Source: Halichondria panicea (taxonomy: Eukaryota; Porifera; Demospongiae; Suberitida; Halichondriidae). Taken from it: a stretch of DNA of 64,000 bases. A program made the translations under genes and the position numbers. Positions 1-26,144 of the stretch are shown piece after piece (position 1 is the first letter of the stretch; each line of letters starts with the position of its first letter). The notes under the pieces were generated by a model that was not told the DNA's origin, ran no database searches, and worked only from the letters and a program-made list of their open reading frames with translations. The stretch is from positions 185,001 to 249,000 of the forward strand of contig NC_087387.1 in assembly GCF_963675165.1 (NCBI RefSeq), written 5' to 3'.

Positions 1-343
1 AGATAGCTCCCTCCTACACACACACACCATTCATGACATCTATAAGAGCTAGTACAAGTAGTGCGGCTTACCCAGAGCGGCCGTGGCGATACATGATCTC
101 TACAGTAGTGCTAGTGAGGTCTCCTAGTCCTATCTCTATTCAGCCATTTTATATGTAGCTCCAGTTACCGGGGCGATAATAAGGGGGAGGGGCTGGTGGC
201 TGCAAAACATTTGCTCAATAATTAGCCGCGGCTTACTCGAATAGTATAAATTATGCAGAAAAGGTTGTTTTTTATTATAAACAGATCAAATTGAACAATG
301 TCTTATACACAAAAAAAAGTCATTAAGTCATTCCAAGTGTTCC
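1..343. other. Left-edge intergenic sequence downstream of CDC37
   Basis: No gene could be established here. It holds a short CA run near the edge, a GC-richer patch and the AT-rich 3' flank of CDC37. A possible 23-bp first exon on the minus strand near 72-94 is discussed among the rejected items. Confidence 0.4.
271..276 (-). terminator. Poly(A) signal of CDC37 (AATAAA on minus strand)
   Basis: TTTATT on the plus strand reads AATAAA on the minus strand, about 70 bp past the CDC37 stop codon. The position suits a cleavage/polyadenylation signal for a compact gene. Short AT-rich hexamers are common, so this is only a positional call. Confidence 0.4.
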
Positions 344-3300
344 TCAGTCCAAGCCCAGGTCCCCCGAGTCTATCTCCTCATAGATCTCCTCGTCAGTGAT
401 GGGGATGCGGTCAGCCATGACGTCCCTCTCTCCATCACGTACCTCGGCCGTCCCCTCAGCTCGCAGCTTCTTTAGCTCCTCACTGGCAGGGGTCAGTCCT
501 GCATGACCAGGGACATAGTACAGGATTACAAGAATTATCCCACAATTTCAATCAACATCCTGGGCCAAATTAGGCTACGAATTTAACTAAAAATAAAAAA
601 AATGGTTTGCAAAATTATGTACACAAAACTTATAATTATGGTGGCGAAATATTCAAGTGTTGCCTTAATATGGTAAATGGCTAGGAGACAAATGTGGCAG
701 TTTGTACATGTCATTACGTACCAGCAGACTTGGCATCAGAGACCCAGAGTCCAGAGTCCACGCATCTTTTCATGTGATAGCTTGCCTCCTCTTTGGACAG
801 CTTGGCTAGAACCTCTTGCAGTTTAGACACACTCTTTGTCTCGAAACATTCCTTCAACTCCTGTGAGGTGAAGCAGCAAATAATCATTAAAACAAGCCAA
901 TTTCCGAACAAACACTATATAATTATTGTAAAATATTAGCAATCAGTTCTGTAATCATAATTATTATTTCGAAGATCCACTTCATTTCAAGATCACAGAA
1001 AATAATTATGACAAAATAGCATTAGCAATCTCCACAACCTTACATGCAGTACATGTTGATCACCTGAGGTAGAGTCTCCAAGACCTGGATAGGGTCCAGT
1101 CCACCAGGTCCCTGCCTTTCCTGGCGAGCCTCCTACAACACCAAGCATCATAATGAGTCATGGGTATATAACTCATAATTATACTGAATCCATTTTCAAC
1201 AATTTTATGATTTTCTGAAAGCTTAGAAAGATACCTTTCAAATGGTACCATCAATGTTCATATTGGAGAGATAAAAGTATTTACCAATTTGGCGATACCA
1301 TGGATTATAGCCCATGGTCCGAGGCCGAAAAATGTCAAATTAGGGCCCCAAAGAAATTTTGGATTGAAACACATCATTTGAAAGGTCTCTTTCTAAGCTT
1401 TCAGATTATTTTTGACATTGGATGAACGGTACTCAAGTTAATGGCTGTTGAAAGATGTTCCCCTCCACAATTTAATCAATGGTTCAGGGACTCTTTCAGC
1501 TGCTATAACTTGAATTCTGTGGATCCAATGTCAAAAATTTTATGATTTTCTGAAAGCTCAGAAAAAGACCTTTCAAATGGTGTCATCAAACTTTGTATTT
1601 GAGAGATAAAAGTATTTACCAATTGGCGATACCATGGATTATAGCCCATGGTCCGAGGCCGAAAAATGTCAAATTTAGGCTCCGAAGAAGTTTTGGATTG
1701 AAACATATCATTTGAAAGGTCTCTTTCTAAGCTTTCAGAAAATTAGAATATTTTTGACATTGGATGAACGGTACTCAAGTTAATGGCTGTTGAAAGATGT
1801 TCCCCCTCCACAATTTAATCAATGGTTCGGGGACTCTTTCAGCTGCTATAACTTGAATTCTGTGGATCCAATGTCAAAAATTTTATGATTTTCTGAAAGC
1901 TTAGAAAAAGACCTTTCAAATGGTGTCATCAAACTTTGTATTTGAGAGATAAAAGTATTTGCCAATTTGGCGATACCATGGATTATAGCCCATGGTCCGA
2001 AGCCGAAAAATGTCAAATTTAGGCTCCGAATAAGTTTTGGATCGAAACATATCATTTGAAAGGTCTCTTTCTAAGCTTTCAGAAAATTAGCATTGGATGA
2101 ACGGTACTCAAGTTAATGGCTGTTGAAAGATGTTCCCCCTCCACAATTTAATCAACGGTTCGGGGACTCTTTCAGCTGCTATAACTTGAATTCTGTGGAT
2201 CCAATGTCAAAAATTTTATGATTTTCTGAAAGCTCAGAAAAAGACCTTTTAAATGGTGTCATCAAACTTCGTATTTGAGAGATAAAAGTATTTGCCAATT
2301 TGGCGATACCATGGATTAGCCCATGGTCCGAGGCCGAAAAATATCAAATTTAGGCTCCGAAGAAGTTTTGGATTGAAACATATCATTTGAAAGGTCTCTT
2401 TCTAAGCTTTCAGAATATTTTTGATATTGGATGAACGGTACTCAAGTTAATGGCTGTTGAAAGATGTTCCCCCTCCACAATTTAATCAACGGTTCGGGGA
2501 CTCTTTCAGCTGCTATAACTTGAATTCTGTGGATCCAATTGTCAAAAATTTTATGATTTTCTGAAAGCTCAGAAAAAGACCTTTCAAATGGTGTCATCAA
2601 ACTTTGTATTTGAGAGATAAAAGTATTTACCAATTTGGCGATACCATGGATTATAGCCCATGGTCCGAGGCCGAAAAATGTCAAATTTAGGCTCCGAAGA
2701 AGTTTTGGATTGAAACATATCATTTGAAAGGTCTCTTTCTAAGCTTTCAGAAAATTAGAATATTTTTGACATTGGATGAACGGTACTCAAGTTAATGGCT
2801 GTTGAAAGATGTTCCCCCTCCACAATTTAATCAATGGTTCGGGGACTCTTTCAGCTGCTATAACTTGAATTCTGTGGATCCAATGTCAAAAATTTTATGA
2901 TTTTCTGAAAGCTTAGAAAAAGACCTTTCAAATGGTGTCATCAAACTTTGTATTTGAGAGATAAAAGTATTTGCCAATTTGGCGATACCATGGATATAGC
3001 CCATGGTCCGAGGCCGAAAAATGTCAAATTTAGGCTCCGAAGAAGTTTTGGATTGAAACATATCATTTGAAAGGTCTCTTTCTAAGCTTTCAGAAAATTA
3101 GAATATTTTTGACATTGGATGAACGGTACTCAAGTTAATGGCTGTTGAAAGATGTTCCCCCTCCACAATTTAATCAATGGTTCGGGGACTCTTTCAGCTG
3201 CTATAACTTGAATTCTGTGGATCCAATGTCAAAAATTTTATGATTTTCTGAAAGCTCAGAAAAAGACCTTTCAAATGGTGTCATCAAACTTTGTATTTGA

Positions 3301-4592
3301 GAGATAAAAGTATTTGCCAATTTGGCGATACCATGGATTATATAGCCCATGGTCTGAGGCCGAAAAATGTCAAATTTAGGCTCCGAAGAAGTTTTGGATC
3401 GAAACATATCATTTGAAAGGTCTCTTTCTAAGCTTTCAGAAAATTAGCATTGGATGAACGGTACTCAAGTTAATGGCTGTTGAAAGATGTTCCCCCTCCA
3501 CAATTTAATCAATGGTTCGGGGACTCTTTCAGCTGCTATAACTTGAATTCTGTGGATCCAATGTCAAAAATTTTATGATTTTCTGAAAGCTCAGAAAAAG
3601 ACCTTTTAAATGGTGTCATCAAACTTCGTATTTGAGAGATAAAAGTATTTGCCAATTTGGCGATACCATGGATTATAGCCCATGGTCCGAGGCCAAAAAA
3701 TGTCAAATTTAGGCTCCGAAGAAGTTTTGGATTGAAACATATCATTTGAAAGGTCTCTTTCTAAGCTTTCAGAAAATTAGAATATTTTTGACATTGGATG
3801 AACGGTACTCAAGTTAATGGCTGTTGAAAGATGTTCCCCCTCCACAATTTAATCAATGGTTCGGGGACTCTTTCAGCTGCTATAACTTGAATTCTGTGGA
3901 TCCAATGTCAAAAATTTTATGATTTTCTGAAAGCTTAGAAAAAGACCTTTCAAATGGTGTCATCAAACTTCGTATTTGAGAGATAAAAGTATTTGCCAAT
4001 TTGGCGATACCATGGATTATAGCCCATGGTCCGAGGCCAAAAAATGTCAAATTTAGGCTCCGAAGAAGTTTTGGATTGAAACATATCATTTGAAAGGTCT
4101 CTTTTTAAGCTTTCAGAAAATTAGAATATTTTTGAAATTGGATCAATGTTACTCAAGTTGAACTCATAATTATTATGTGCATTTATTAGCCCCACGTACT
4201 GCTCACACACTAACCACACCCCCCACACTGACCTCTTCGACCTCTCGTGCTGCCTCCTCTATCCTTGCCTTGGCCCGCCCCCTCACTCGTCCAATGAACG
4301 CCCCCAGCTCATCCTGGAATGCATCCAGATACGTCTTCTCCGCTGACTTCATACTACAGGGGGTCATATGACAGTTAGCCCACACCCTCCGCTTTTGTCA
4401 CGAAATTGTTATATTTTCAGAACTTGTTCTACATAATTATTATTTCCCCACCGTATAAAGAAGCCGGGCACACAGGAACGAGGGTCCCTGTCGAGTTGTT
4501 TGGCCAGCTCCAGGATGTACTGCATCACAATAGTCTGGTGGGCCACTCTCTGCATCAGAGATGACTTCTGCAGGCCACACGATGTGCGTGTG

Positions 4593-4650
<58 letters not shown>

Positions 4651-5948
4651 TGTGTGTGTGTGTGTGTGTGGGTGCATCGTATTAATTGCATTAATTGGTG
4701 AGATCATTCTACATGTGTACATTTATACACGCTCCCAGTATATATAGACCACACCCATGTATACACAGACCACACCCACTTACCTCCTGAACCTCCAGAT
4801 TGACACACCACATGGTGAGGTAGTTAGCCGTGTCCAAACACACAAGCTGTGAGTTGTCCCTCAAGAACTCAAGACTGCAGTGGAGGAGAGGGCAATCAAT
4901 ACCATATTCACACAATAACCAGTACACAAGTACTGACAGCTTCCCTCTATGAAGAGCCCTGAGGCACATGTACACCATCCAACCACACCCCCACCAACCA
5001 CACATCCCACCCCCCACACCCCCACCAACCCTCCTGTACCTCGCATCATAGTTGGCCAACATTCCAAACTTCTTGATGGTGCTCTCGTTCGTGTTGATGA
5101 AGTCAATCATTTGCTCGTGTTTCTTACTCTCGTCCACTTCCTGTGGCTTGGGCTTGGGCTTGTTGATCACCTGACACAGGGGGGTAGAGGCATGTCAGGG
5201 GTTTGTGGTATGTCAGGGGGTAGTAGCATGTCAGGGGGTTTGTGGTAGTCAAACTAATAACTCACTGTTTTGTCAAAGCCAGGCTGAGAGAGAGTGTCCA
5301 CATTCCAGGGGGTCAGCTGCAAACACGAGGGGTTATATACACGACTATCAAGAATAAAATCTTACTCGTTCTTTCTTTGCAATCTCCGCCTCCTTTTGTT
5401 TGAACTCTTCTTCTTGTTTCTTGAGCACTGCCAGCTCTGTCCTCACTCGTGCTGCTTCCTTCTTTTGCTGCACAACACACACACACACACGTAACGCTTA
5501 CACCCACACGCCCACACACAAACTTACAGCGTCCTCGTTCAAGAGAGACAATTCCTTAGTCTTCCTCTGGATATCAGCTGTTCTCTTCTGGAGTCTGCAA
5601 GGGAATAATAATGATGTCTGCATTACCATAAATAAATAACTAAATATTCACTCTTCCTCCTCTGCCTTGAGCCGATCTTTCTCCTCCTTGGTCTGTTCCA
5701 TTCTGTCCACTCTTGCTTGGTGACGCCATCGGAACAAAGAGGGCGTGTCCACGTTAGGATGGGTGTCATCCTCATCATCGCTCACCTGAATAGAAGGTGT
5801 AGATAAGTACACACAACACACACACACACACAACACACAACACACACACACAGACACTGACTACACACATGGATCGTTTTATAAAACCCAATAAATACGA
5901 TAGAGCCACCTCGATGTGATTCCACTTGCTGTAGTCGAGTCTCGACAT
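344..5948 (-). CDS. CDC37: Hsp90 co-chaperone CDC37
   Basis: CDC37 loads client protein kinases onto Hsp90 in the cytosol. Twelve exons could be joined in frame: 5910-5948, 5652-5785, 5528-5594, 5366-5467, 5266-5316, 5040-5170, 4784-4874, 4452-4567, 4233-4353, 1064-1132, 722-860 and 344-498. They encode about 404 residues (human about 378). The start [14 protein letters not shown] leads into [13 protein letters not shown] and FRWRHQARV, the hallmark kinase-binding N-terminus. That stretch includes the conserved Ser (S of VSDDED) that CK2 phosphorylates in other species. A Lys/Glu-rich coiled coil follows. The Hsp90-binding part contains [21 protein letters not shown] and [13 protein letters not shown]. 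The C-terminal part has [16 protein letters not shown] and [13 protein letters not shown], which match the family closely. The intron at 1133-4232 carries a tandem array of foldback repeats. The start codon sits 231 bp from a divergent gene. Identification is very secure; exon edges are read by eye. Confidence 0.96.
1183..4165. repeat. Tandem array of ~340-bp foldback elements in CDC37 intron
   Basis: About nine head-to-tail units fill this intron. The motif CTTTCAGCTGCTATAAC recurs at about 1493, 1836, 2169, 2503, 2848, 3191, 3526 and 3870, giving periods of 333-345 bp; a more diverged copy starts the array near 1183. Each unit has a left arm and a right arm of about 85-90 bp that are imperfect inverted complements (both contain TTTTCTGAAAGCTTAGAAA and CCTTTCAAATG or their complements). 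Between them lies a central part with CCATGG-N8-CCATGG. A spacer of roughly 40 bp (TTCCCCCTCCACAATTTAAT and beyond) links each unit to the next. Open frames of about 68 codons recur once per unit but lack protein character. Confidence 0.9.
4584..4672. repeat. (TG)n microsatellite in CDC37 intron
   Basis: A nearly pure TG/CA dinucleotide run of about 85 bp lies just upstream (in gene direction) of the exon at 4452-4567. It produces spurious open frames of Cys/Val or Thr/His on both strands. Confidence 0.9.
5171..5252. repeat. Short G-rich minisatellite in CDC37 intron
   Basis: Roughly three imperfect copies of a block containing GCATGTCAGGGGG and TTTGTGGTA fill the 95-bp intron between the exons at 5266-5316 and 5040-5170. 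Confidence 0.6.
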
Positions 5949-6179
5949 CTTCTCGGCCTCAGTGCTATGAACTGTAGCTGTACACACGCACACACAAGAT
6001 GTCACTCAGAGAAATTTCTAGCAACAAATTAACCTATGACCTGTACGGGAAAACCCTTCTTAGCTAAAAGGGGGGTGGGGCTGGTCACATGTTGTAAAAG
6101 CTAGCTAGCTAGAGGTCATCTAGTTATTTATATATAACATAAGAGAAAGATACTGTACCCACTGCCTACTCTACAAGCC
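5949..6179. promoter_or_regulatory. Divergent promoter region CDC37 / secreted hydrolase
   Basis: Only 231 bp separate the CDC37 start codon (minus strand) from the hydrolase start codon (plus strand), so both promoters and 5' UTRs must lie here or overlap. A TTTATATATAAC stretch near 6127-6139 is the best TATA-like candidate for the plus-strand gene. No other factor site was identified. Confidence 0.5.
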
Positions 6180-9100
6180 ATGTCTCTGCAAATACTGCTC
6201 GCGGCCACTTACTTGGGCCTGCTGGTGTGTCAGACTGCCTGCCTCCCTAGCTCCAGGCCCCAGGCCACCACTCCTCTGGACGACTATGTCAACAAGCCTG
6301 ACTCTACCTATGAGTACAGAGATATGGGGAACTCGTACAGAGGAGATGGCTACACCTCATACTTCATCAACATGACCTCACAGACCTGGCTATCACGTAT
6401 GTGTGTGTGTGGTGTGTGTGTGCAGTTGCCGCCTACTTCTATTTCCATGCACAATTTTAATTAGCAAAAGTTGCATCCATTGTTCTAATAACTGCATTGT
6501 GTAGCTATGGCTTCCTTTAATCAGTCCCTATTGTTGCTCTGACTGCAGCATCTCTTGTGAGCAGGTCAGTATGGTGGCACTACATGGTCATCAATGTGCC
6601 TGACAAGATTGAGTATCCGGACACTGCCTTCATATATATCACTGGAGGGAGCAACACTGGGTACATGCGCTTACTATAATACTTGACCTCTCATGGATTA
6701 TGTAATCGCAAAAATGTGTTGTTTTTTAAATCCACAGTTTTGATGAATAATAACTTTCAGTGTTGATTTTGTGTTATCACACTAAGTAATCTCCTCACAC
6801 ACACCCACACACCACACACCCACACACCCACACAGGTCAGTACCTGAGATCAGCAGCTCTGATTGTCTCTTCTCAACCGTCACCTGCTTTACAACGGGAA
6901 CGTTAGTCAACACAATAACTGCTAGTGTATAATGTAGAAATAGCTATTATCCCTATAATATCACCACCATACACTGACTGCATGTACTCTCACTCTCAGA
7001 GTGACAGCCACACTGTCTATTATCCCTATAATATCACCACCATACACTGACTGCATGTACTCTCACTCTCAGAGTGACAGCCACACTGTCTATTATCCCT
7101 ATAATATCACCACCATACACTGACTGCATGTACTCTCACTCTCAGAGTGACAGCCACACTGTCTATTATCCCTATAATATCACCACCATACACTGACTGC
7201 ATGTACTCTCACTCTCAGAGTGACAGCCACACTGTCTATTATCCCTATAATATCACCACTATACACTGACTGCGTGTACTCTCACTCTCAGAGTGACAGC
7301 CACACTGTCTATTATCCCTATAATATCACCACCATACACTGACTGCATGTACTCTCACTCTCAGAGTGACAGCCACACTGTTCCAGATTCCCAACGAGAG
7401 AATTGTGTTCTCTGTAAGTGTTCTTTTTCTGGCGTAAAATTTGAGTTTCACTTTTCTCTTGAATTAGGAAGATCCTCTGAAGAAGGAACGCGATGAGGAC
7501 GCTATTATTGCCTATACTTGGTACCATTTCCTCAAGCATCCCGATAGTCCAGAGTACATCCTGCGCCTACCAATGACCAAGGTATTAGGATGAGTGGATG
7601 CACACACGCCCACCACACACACACACCCACACCACACACACACAGGCTGTGGTGAGGGCTATGGACACTGTAGAAGACTTCAGTAAGAAGAAGAACCCAG
7701 CTGCCAATATCACCAAGTTTGTGATCGGAGGAGCTTCAAAGGTATCGTAACAAACGCTAGTAAAGAATTGTGTTTGCAGTACATTCTCGTAGCTAATTGA
7801 ATTACCCCCCTGTCATTACCCCCACGCAGCGTTGTTAATTACCCCCCTATAATCACCCCCCACGCAGCGTTGTTAATTACCCCCTGTCACCACCCCCCAC
7901 GCAGCGTTGTTAATTACCCCCCCTGTCATTACCCCCCACACAGCGTTGTTAATTACCCCTGTCATTACCCCCCACACAGCGTGGTTGGACCACCTGGACC
8001 ACTGGTATAGTAGACAAGCGAGTGGTCGGAATGATACCTATAGTAGAGGACCTACTAAACCTGCAAAAGGTGAGAGTACAATATATCACATGACCATTCA
8101 TTGCCCCCCCCTCTCTCACAGAACATGCATCACCACTACCGTATGCTGGGAGGATGGACCTTTGCCTTCTCCGACTATCATGAGCTCAACGTGACTGCTT
8201 ATCTGGACGACCCTATCATGACACAGCTGGCATACATTGTCGACCCTTATGGTACGTAGGAAAAGTATCAAAAGCTAGGCTTTTAAACAAACTTTTCAGA
8301 TGTCATAACTTGAATTCCGTGAATCCAATTTTAACGATTTTATGATTAATTTTTCTGGAAGCTTAGAAAAAAACCTTTCAGATGGTGTCATCAATGCTCA
8401 TATTTGAGAGCTGACAGAATTTACCAATTTCGGCCAAATACCATGGTCCAAGGCCGAAAAGTAACAAATTATGGCCCCATCCAAATTTTGAAGTTTTCCC
8501 AATAGTCTAAGAGTGCTAGATTTGACTAGCCCCTCCCTCTGCTGCAGCGTATCTTGACCGCCTCACTATGCCCAAGATGATAATCAACTCCGGAGGGGAC
8601 GAGTTCTTCATGCCTGATGATAATCACTACTTTTGGGACGCCCTCCCGGACCAAAAATATTTCAGGTATAATTTTTTTATTACAAATTTGCTCAAAATTA
8701 ATATACATTTTCAATTTTGGCAAAATACTATGGACTTTTATATTATTATTTTATTTTGTTGTGTGCATTATGAGTGTCGTGCATTATGGGTGTCATGTGA
8801 TTGTTGCCTCGGCTTCCTTGTGTAGGATGCTACCCAATGCTGAACACTCTTGTGCCGGTCACTACACTAGCCTCATCTTCTCAGTGAGAGCTTTCTACCT
8901 CTCCATTCTCACTGTACGTTATCATTGGCTGAAATACTGCTGAAATATCTAATGTTGAATTTTCAGAATACGGCAAGACCAAATATGACATGGAAAATGG
9001 ACGCAGTAAGTCATGTAATACTTACAAACGTAGGGTGTTTTTAAAACATTGATGGCTAACTTTGATTGTCTGTAACTTTAGTTCAGATAATCAGATTTCA

Positions 9101-10359
9101 ACAATTTTATGATTTTCTGAAAGCTTAGAAAGAGACCTTTCAAATGATGTGTTTTAATCCAACATTTCGTCAGGGCCATAATTTGTAATTTTTCGCCTTT
9201 GGACCATGGGCTATAATCCATGGTATCGCCAAATTGTTTATCTCTCGAATATCAACTTTGATGGTACCATTTGAAAGGTCTCTTTGTAAGCTTTCAGAAA
9301 AACCTAAAATTTTTGATTTTCAATCCACAGAATTCAAATTATGGCAGCTGAAAGATTCCCAAAATCATTAATTAAACGTAGTGTTTATCAACAGCCATAA
9401 CTTCAGTACAGTTGATCCGATGTCAAAATTTTTATGATTTTCTGAAAGCTTAGAAAATTACCTTTCAAACGATGTGTTTCAATCCAAAATTTCATTGGGC
9501 CCTAATTTGTCATTTTTCGGTCTCGGACCATGGGCTATATATATAATCCATGGTATTTGGCCAACATTGGCAAATATTTGACTTTATAAGCTTTCAGAAA
9601 ATCATAAAATCGCTGAAATTGTATCCACAGAATTCAAGTTATGGCAGCTGAAAAAGTCAGGCCAGTTTTTTGATAGCTAACTTTGAGTGTCAGTAACTTA
9701 CTATACATGTAGAAGTTTAAATTATTGCGTATGTTGAATGTTTGCTCGTCCACTGTAGACAGCTGATGGTGGGACTATCACCATGTCAGCTGATATCAAA
9801 CCAGCTGATGTGAAGGTCTTCCACGCCACCACCGTCCAGAGCAAAAGGTTGATAGTTGTTGTATATAATTATAGTCTGGCTTGTTATATATATACGTATA
9901 GTCAATAAGTATAGGAAAGTAGTGTTCTTAATGTCTGTGATTGTCATTGATTCAGGAAAGACTTTCGTCTGCTGACTTTGCCGCCAGGTTCTAAAGATCC
10001 CATTCCACAGCCTGTGTTTTGGTTCTCGAAAGATCTCCAACCTGATGTATGTGCCATTGAATCACTGTCTTGATAACAGTATAATTATATGGTTGAGTGT
10101 TTTGTTTTCTATAGGCTAATGGGAACTATGTGGCAAGTATGGCAACTCCAGAGGAAGGGTGGAGAGCTTTCTTTATACAGGTGAGTAGATCACCATGCAG
10201 CTGGCAATAATGCACTCTAACTCTTTACTGTATATACAGGCGACTTTTCCTGGGCCAAAAGGATCACTGTTTGAGTACACCACCCAAGCCAACATCATCC
10301 CTTACACTGACGCCTTCCCTGACTGCCAGGGGACAGCCTGCCTAGGGACATTGGTCTGA
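6180..10359 (+). CDS. Secreted PhoPQ-activated/AprA-like alpha/beta-hydrolase family protein
   Basis: The product resembles the family named for bacterial PhoPQ-activated pathogenicity-related proteins, which includes Dictyostelium AprA, a secreted proliferation repressor. Fifteen exons could be joined: 6180-6396, 6549-6660, 6836-6901, 7365-7413, 7468-7581, 7646-7741, 7980-8069, 8122-8251, 8548-8665, 8826-8913, 8967-9005, 9759-9847, 9956-10046, 10115-10180 and 10240-10359, about 494 residues. The first 20 residues form a hydrophobic signal peptide (MSLQILLAATYLGLLVC). TPLDDYVNKPDSTYEY is the typical family start. FVIGGASKRGWTTW carries the G-x-S-x-x-G nucleophile elbow; INSGGDEFFMPDDNHYFW and LPNAEHSCAGHY supply the likely Asp and His of a catalytic triad. 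The Ser/Asp/His assignment is inferred from the fold. The natural substrate is unknown. Two introns hold minisatellites that duplicate their own splice acceptor. Confidence 0.88.
6944..7385. repeat. 73-bp minisatellite carrying copied splice acceptors
   Basis: Six copies of a 73-bp unit end at the real acceptor of the exon starting at 7365. GTGACAGCC recurs at 7001, 7074, 7147, 7220, 7293 and 7366, exactly 73 bp apart. Each unit holds the intron end (CTCACTCTCAG) plus about 19 bp of exon start, then returns to intron sequence. Only the last copy continues into TTCCAGATTCCCAACGAG, the coding exon. Confidence 0.95.
7795..7982. repeat. ~37-bp minisatellite abutting a splice acceptor
   Basis: About five imperfect copies of a unit with GCAGCGTTGTTAATTACCCC and a C-rich tract end at the acceptor of the exon at 7980. 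Each unit contains CAG followed by CGTTG, closely mimicking the true junction CAG|CGTGG. Confidence 0.85.
8288..8495. repeat. Truncated foldback element copy in hydrolase intron
   Basis: The left arm (TAACTTGAATTCCGTG, TTTTATGATT, GGAAGCTTAGAAA) and the central part with ACCATGGTCCAAGGCCG are present. The right arm is missing and only one CCATGG remains, so this copy is 3'-truncated and diverged. Confidence 0.7.
9060..9660. repeat. Two-unit (dimeric) foldback element in hydrolase intron
   Basis: Two consecutive copies lie in the intron between the exons at 8967-9005 and 9759-9847, in the opposite orientation to the CDC37 array. Each has a CCATGGGCTATAATCCATGG-type core (the second copy has an extra ATATAT inside it) and paired arms. 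The joint between them (near 9350-9400) resembles the spacer of the long arrays, so even this small locus has the tandem layout. Confidence 0.85.
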
Positions 10360-10765
10360 GGCTGTACTGTGTAGTTAGCTAGCCCTTGATACATGATATT
10401 TTGACTGGTGTTTTATATAGTGCAACAGGTTGTGTTATTAATGTCATTATGATGTCTGAAATGGTTAATCAAATAGCACGCGCACGCGCAATATCTACTG
10501 CGCATGTGCAATAAGATGGAAAGTTAAAGAGATTCATGAGTCATGACCTTGGTATGCAAAGTGCATGTACACAATTTATTATTGTAGCTTTGTCTACGTC
10601 TATTAAATTCCTAAAGACCTCTTCAATTGGCTCTTGGCTTCTATCATTATTAAAGTGCAGTGTAGATAGCTAACTGAACTAGACCAATGAACTAGTCTAC
10701 TAGCTAGCTAAATAGTGAAGTTTGTTATTCTAGTGACCCCTCCCCACTCTTGTGAGAGGTATAAG
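10360..10765. other. Intergenic region between hydrolase gene and MRCK
   Basis: About 400 bp include the 3' UTR of the hydrolase and the MRCK 5' region. An alternating purine-pyrimidine patch with CGCACGCGCA and TGCGCATGTGCA lies at 10477-10512 and could adopt Z-DNA or be a palindromic factor site. An ATTAAA at about 10602 may be a weak poly(A) signal. No coding sequence is seen. Confidence 0.5.
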
Positions 10766-25684
<14,919 letters not shown>

Positions 25685-26144
25685 TTACACTTCAACAACA
25701 ACTCAGTAGTCTCTAGGAAATGTTCAAACTTAATATTCAACCTAGTCGTATTTATAAGCATCTTTCTATGCTGGCTTGTACAGTGTGGCAACCAATTTTC
25801 TATTTCTGCTGCTATTTGTCATTGGCAGATATTTCCACAGTTTTATAGTAGCTAGAGCAGTGTGTTTATCAGATGATTTGTAGTATAATTATATAACATT
25901 ATAATTTTTAATTTTTAATCATTGTGAGATAGCAATGTAAATTAATTAATACATGTTTACATCAATTGACAATTATGAGATTAGAGATTACCGCGGCTTG
26001 TAATGGAGGGCAATTGTTAACAGGAAATGGTCGTTTATACAATAAATAATTATTATTATCATAACAAACCTATCTTTTGAAGTGTTGTGCTATTGCTAGC
26101 TGTATCTATGCTAACACACATTGCAACTACTATAGCTGCTGAAG
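25685..26144. other. MRCK 3' UTR and FAIM upstream region
   Basis: This is AT-rich non-coding sequence. The AATAAA at 26041-26046 is the best poly(A) signal for MRCK, 357 bp past its stop and about 100 bp before the FAIM start. No repeat element was recognised. Confidence 0.5.

Noticed and set aside
72-94. Possible first exon on the minus strand starting MYRHGRS with a good donor
   Set aside because: Only 23 bp, no downstream exon in the window and no recognisable protein; too little to support a gene.
1503-4089. Recurring ~68-codon minus-strand frames in each array unit (and at 23071-23626, 36893-38111)
   Set aside because: They follow the repeat period exactly, run through the inverted arms, change at indels, and show no protein-like conservation. 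They are by-products of the repeat, not a gene family.
6944-7982. CRISPR-like direct repeats
   Set aside because: The repeats are contiguous with no unique spacers and lie in introns of a eukaryotic gene.
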